From a virus: 48,551 nucleotides of DNA. The DNA is taken from positions 1 to 48,551 of the IMG/VR virus record IMGVR_UViG_3300044960_000334; one strand, written 5' to 3'. The translations under genes were made by a program, and so were the position numbers. Below, piece by piece: positions 47,091-48,551 of this stretch. Position 1 is the stretch's first letter. Each line of letters starts with the position of its first letter. Below the pieces are notes generated by a model. It was given only the letters and a program-made list of their open reading frames with translations. It was not told the origin of the DNA and did not search any database.

Positions 47091-47473
47091 TGAAAATGCA
47101 TATTATACGGGAACGTTTTATTTTTGATCAAGAACCGGCTGTTGGAAAGTACGTAAACACTTTTGTTTGTGATCGAGAATATAAGATTTTTTACATTACT
47201 TTCGGTAGGCGTCTTGGTGCCCAATTCCTTTATGTTCCTGTAGGACGTCAGGGCGATTGTCTTTTTATACCACACAATCTGGGGCTTTGTAAACTTGGCA
47301 ATCACCACACAAATATGCTTAGTTGCGGAACCCTAGGAAATCACAGCTATGATGCTGCTACGCGATTGTTAACCCACCCGCGCCATAGGGTCGCAGTAGT
47401 TCCAGAGTCTTGTGAAAGTCTGGTATTGTTGCCGGGCACATCTAGGCCATTTCAAAAATCGGAGAATTTCTGA
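47090..47473 (+). CDS. Hypothetical protein
   Basis: A 127-residue protein rich in His, Gly and beta strands (KYVNTFVCDREYKIFYITFG; QFLYVPVGRQGDCLFIPHN; LGNHHTNMLSCGTLGNHSY). It begins at an ATG that overlaps the preceding stop and its own stop overlaps the RNA ligase start (TGATG), so three genes are co-translated. Its His/Cys residues could bind a metal. No family recognised. Confidence 0.6.
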   Translation: MKMHIIRERFIFDQEPAVGKYVNTFVCDREYKIFYITFGRRLGAQFLYVPVGRQGDCLFIPHNLGLCKLGNHHTNMLSCGTLGNHSYDAATRLLTHPRHRVAVVPESCESLVLLPGTSRPFQKSENF

Positions 47474-48551
47474 TGCAAGTATATGAACACCTTGATAAGC
47501 TTGTTAAACTAAGCCTACATGGTCATGTATGTAAAAACGTGCATCCGGAGAAAAAATTAATAATCTATCACCACTCGCTAAAGGCTAAAAAAATATTCTC
47601 TGATGTTACTTCGTGGCCGCCGGTGCTACGTGATGCCCGCGGACTGGTCTTGGAGGCCGATACTGGTCGAGTCGTACTCAGGGGTTTTCAAGTTTTTGAG
47701 AAACTGAACTTCGATCAGGTCGAGGAATATGTAAAAGTAAACCCCGGAGTTTATATTTCTGAAAAACTCGATGGGGTACAAATTCAGGTGGGCAGGTACG
47801 GCGATGAGATTTTAGTTACAACGAAACAAAGTTTTATTTCAAAATATATTTCGTTGGCGAAGAAACTTTTGCCGACCAATTTTCGTCCTGTTCCGGGTTT
47901 TACTTATTGCTTTGAACTGATTCACCCGAAGAGTCTAAGTATTATTGATTACGGAGAAAGGGAAGAGCTTGTTCTGTTAGATGTTATTGAAAATAAGACG
48001 GGCCGCGGGTTGATTTTTGAAGATTCGGACATTAGTTTAACTTGGCCGGGAACGCGGGCGAAATGCTATCAACTTTCATATCTCCATAAAGCACTTGCTG
48101 CTGGAAAGCGATTCCTCCTTGGAGAGGGTTTCGTTCTGTACAATCCAAAAACAAAAACACGTCTTAAATTAAAGTACCCGTTGTATCAACAAATTCATAG
48201 ACTATATTGGTCCGACAGTGACATACCTCTCTGGAAGGCCGCGCAAGATTGTGGGGAATTAATACAAGTCTTGAGGAACTCCGATGTTTTAAGAAAGGAA
48301 ATAAAGACGATTTTAGAGGAACAGTTAAAATACTTTTGTGATCGAGCAAGACAGAAGAATGAGGACTTGATTAAAATTTTTAATGAAATTATAAACCACA
48401 ATAATGAGTTCTTGAAGAATCGAGAAAAGTTTGTGGCCTATGTAAAGAAAAACATTCCGTCGCCTTATCAAGAATTTATGTTTGATTTCTTTACGGGAAA
48501 GAACGAAGGTAAAAATTTTAAACAACGCCTGTGGAATTTGGTGAAACCAAT
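47473..48551 (+). CDS. T4 Rnl1-like RNA ligase (3' end beyond the window)
   Basis: At least 359 residues, still open at the edge. Nucleotidyltransferase motifs are clear: RDARGLVLEADTGRVVLRGF (about 53-72; upstream ARGxxxE), motif I SEKLDGVQIQV (K98, D100, G101), TYCFELIHP (motif III-like), GEGFVLYNPKT (motif IV) and LKLKYPLYQQ (motif V). It seals broken RNA, as T4 Rnl1 does for cleaved tRNA, with a helical C-terminal domain (about 260-359) for substrate recognition. A polynucleotide kinase partner is not visible. The length (T4: 374) suggests that only a few residues are missing. Confidence 0.85.
   Translation, partial: MQVYEHLDKLVKLSLHGHVCKNVHPEKKLIIYHHSLKAKKIFSDVTSWPPVLRDARGLVLEADTGRVVLRGFQVFEKLNFDQVEEYVKVNPGVYISEKLDGVQIQVGRYGDEILVTTKQSFISKYISLAKKLLPTNFRPVPGFTYCFELIHPKSLSIIDYGEREELVLLDVIENKTGRGLIFEDSDISLTWPGTRAKCYQLSYLHKALAAGKRFLLGEGFVLYNPKTKTRLKLKYPLYQQIHRLYWSDSDIPLWKAAQDCGELIQVLRNSDVLRKEIKTILEEQLKYFCDRARQKNEDLIKIFNEIINHNNEFLKNREKFVAYVKKNIPSPYQEFMFDFFTGKNEGKNFKQRLWNLVKP

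Noticed and set aside
1-48551. tRNA genes
   Set aside because: No T-loop (GGTTCGAATCC type) with a matching acceptor stem was found by eye. A covariance search would be decisive.
1-48551. Closed circular genome of exactly this size
   Set aside because: Joining the ends continues the RNA ligase into an implausible Cys-rich frame while the frame that looks coding at the left edge is a different one.

Overview
The window is a stretch of a tailed-phage genome. It carries a large terminase, a portal, a major capsid protein that looks like the N4 gp56 family, a scaffold-like protein, a T7 gp12-like nozzle, two gp11-like tail adaptors and an M15 endolysin, so the virion is most likely a short-tailed (podovirus-type) particle. 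The host cannot be named. Shine-Dalgarno sites of the AGGAGG type and a TTGACA/TATACT promoter show a bacterial host with ordinary signals. No phage RNA polymerase, integrase, tRNA or CRISPR array was seen. The left edge cuts the 3' end of one gene and the right edge cuts an RNA ligase, so the genome continues beyond at least one side. Joining the two ends does not give a convincing single reading frame.

Layout. (1) 1-10.2 kb, plus strand: early and replication genes. They are an operon with a PD-(D/E)XK nuclease, an AAA_24/Sak4-like ATPase and an SSB-like protein ending in EEDVPF, then a family-4-like uracil-DNA glycosylase, a family A DNA polymerase, a metallophosphoesterase, a dATP/dGTP diphosphohydrolase-like protein, a RepA-like ATPase and a minimal protein-kinase-like protein. 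(2) 10.2-35.9 kb, minus strand: virion, packaging and lysis genes in about thirteen tightly packed blocks. Most blocks begin with the same short element, a TATAAT/GATAAAAT box fused to the ribosome binding site, and several end in strong hairpin terminators. (3) 35.9-37.06 kb: about 1.1 kb without a convincing gene. It holds seven GTACTAGTAC palindromes, a four-fold 11-bp tandem repeat, GT-rich degenerate repeats and a near-perfect parS-like site. This is the best candidate for a replication origin or partition locus. (4) 37.06-43.5 kb, plus strand: accessory genes, including an ATP-grasp enzyme, a stand-alone ClpB-like AAA+ ATPase, two paralogous small proteins and several small reading frames broken by stop codons. 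(5) 43.5-44.64 kb, minus strand: a three-gene cassette of different base composition with a Panacea/YwgA-like protein and a protein with a twin-arginine signal, apparently inserted into a plus-strand gene. (6) 44.9-48.55 kb, plus strand: small unknown proteins, an HD-domain phosphohydrolase and an RNA ligase.

How the parts work together. The left block replicates, recombines and repairs DNA and adjusts the nucleotide pool, with the HD hydrolase near the right end probably helping. The minus-strand block builds the capsid and tail, packages DNA and lyses the cell. The 36-37 kb region separates the two arms and may be where replication starts or where the phage DNA is tethered to host segregation proteins. 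The right arm looks like a zone of gain, duplication and decay.

The most noteworthy items are the iteron/parS region, the repeated promoter-RBS element, the Panacea cassette, the ATP-grasp gene among decayed small genes, the nuclease with motifs in a rearranged order, and an attenuator-like leader before the recombination operon.
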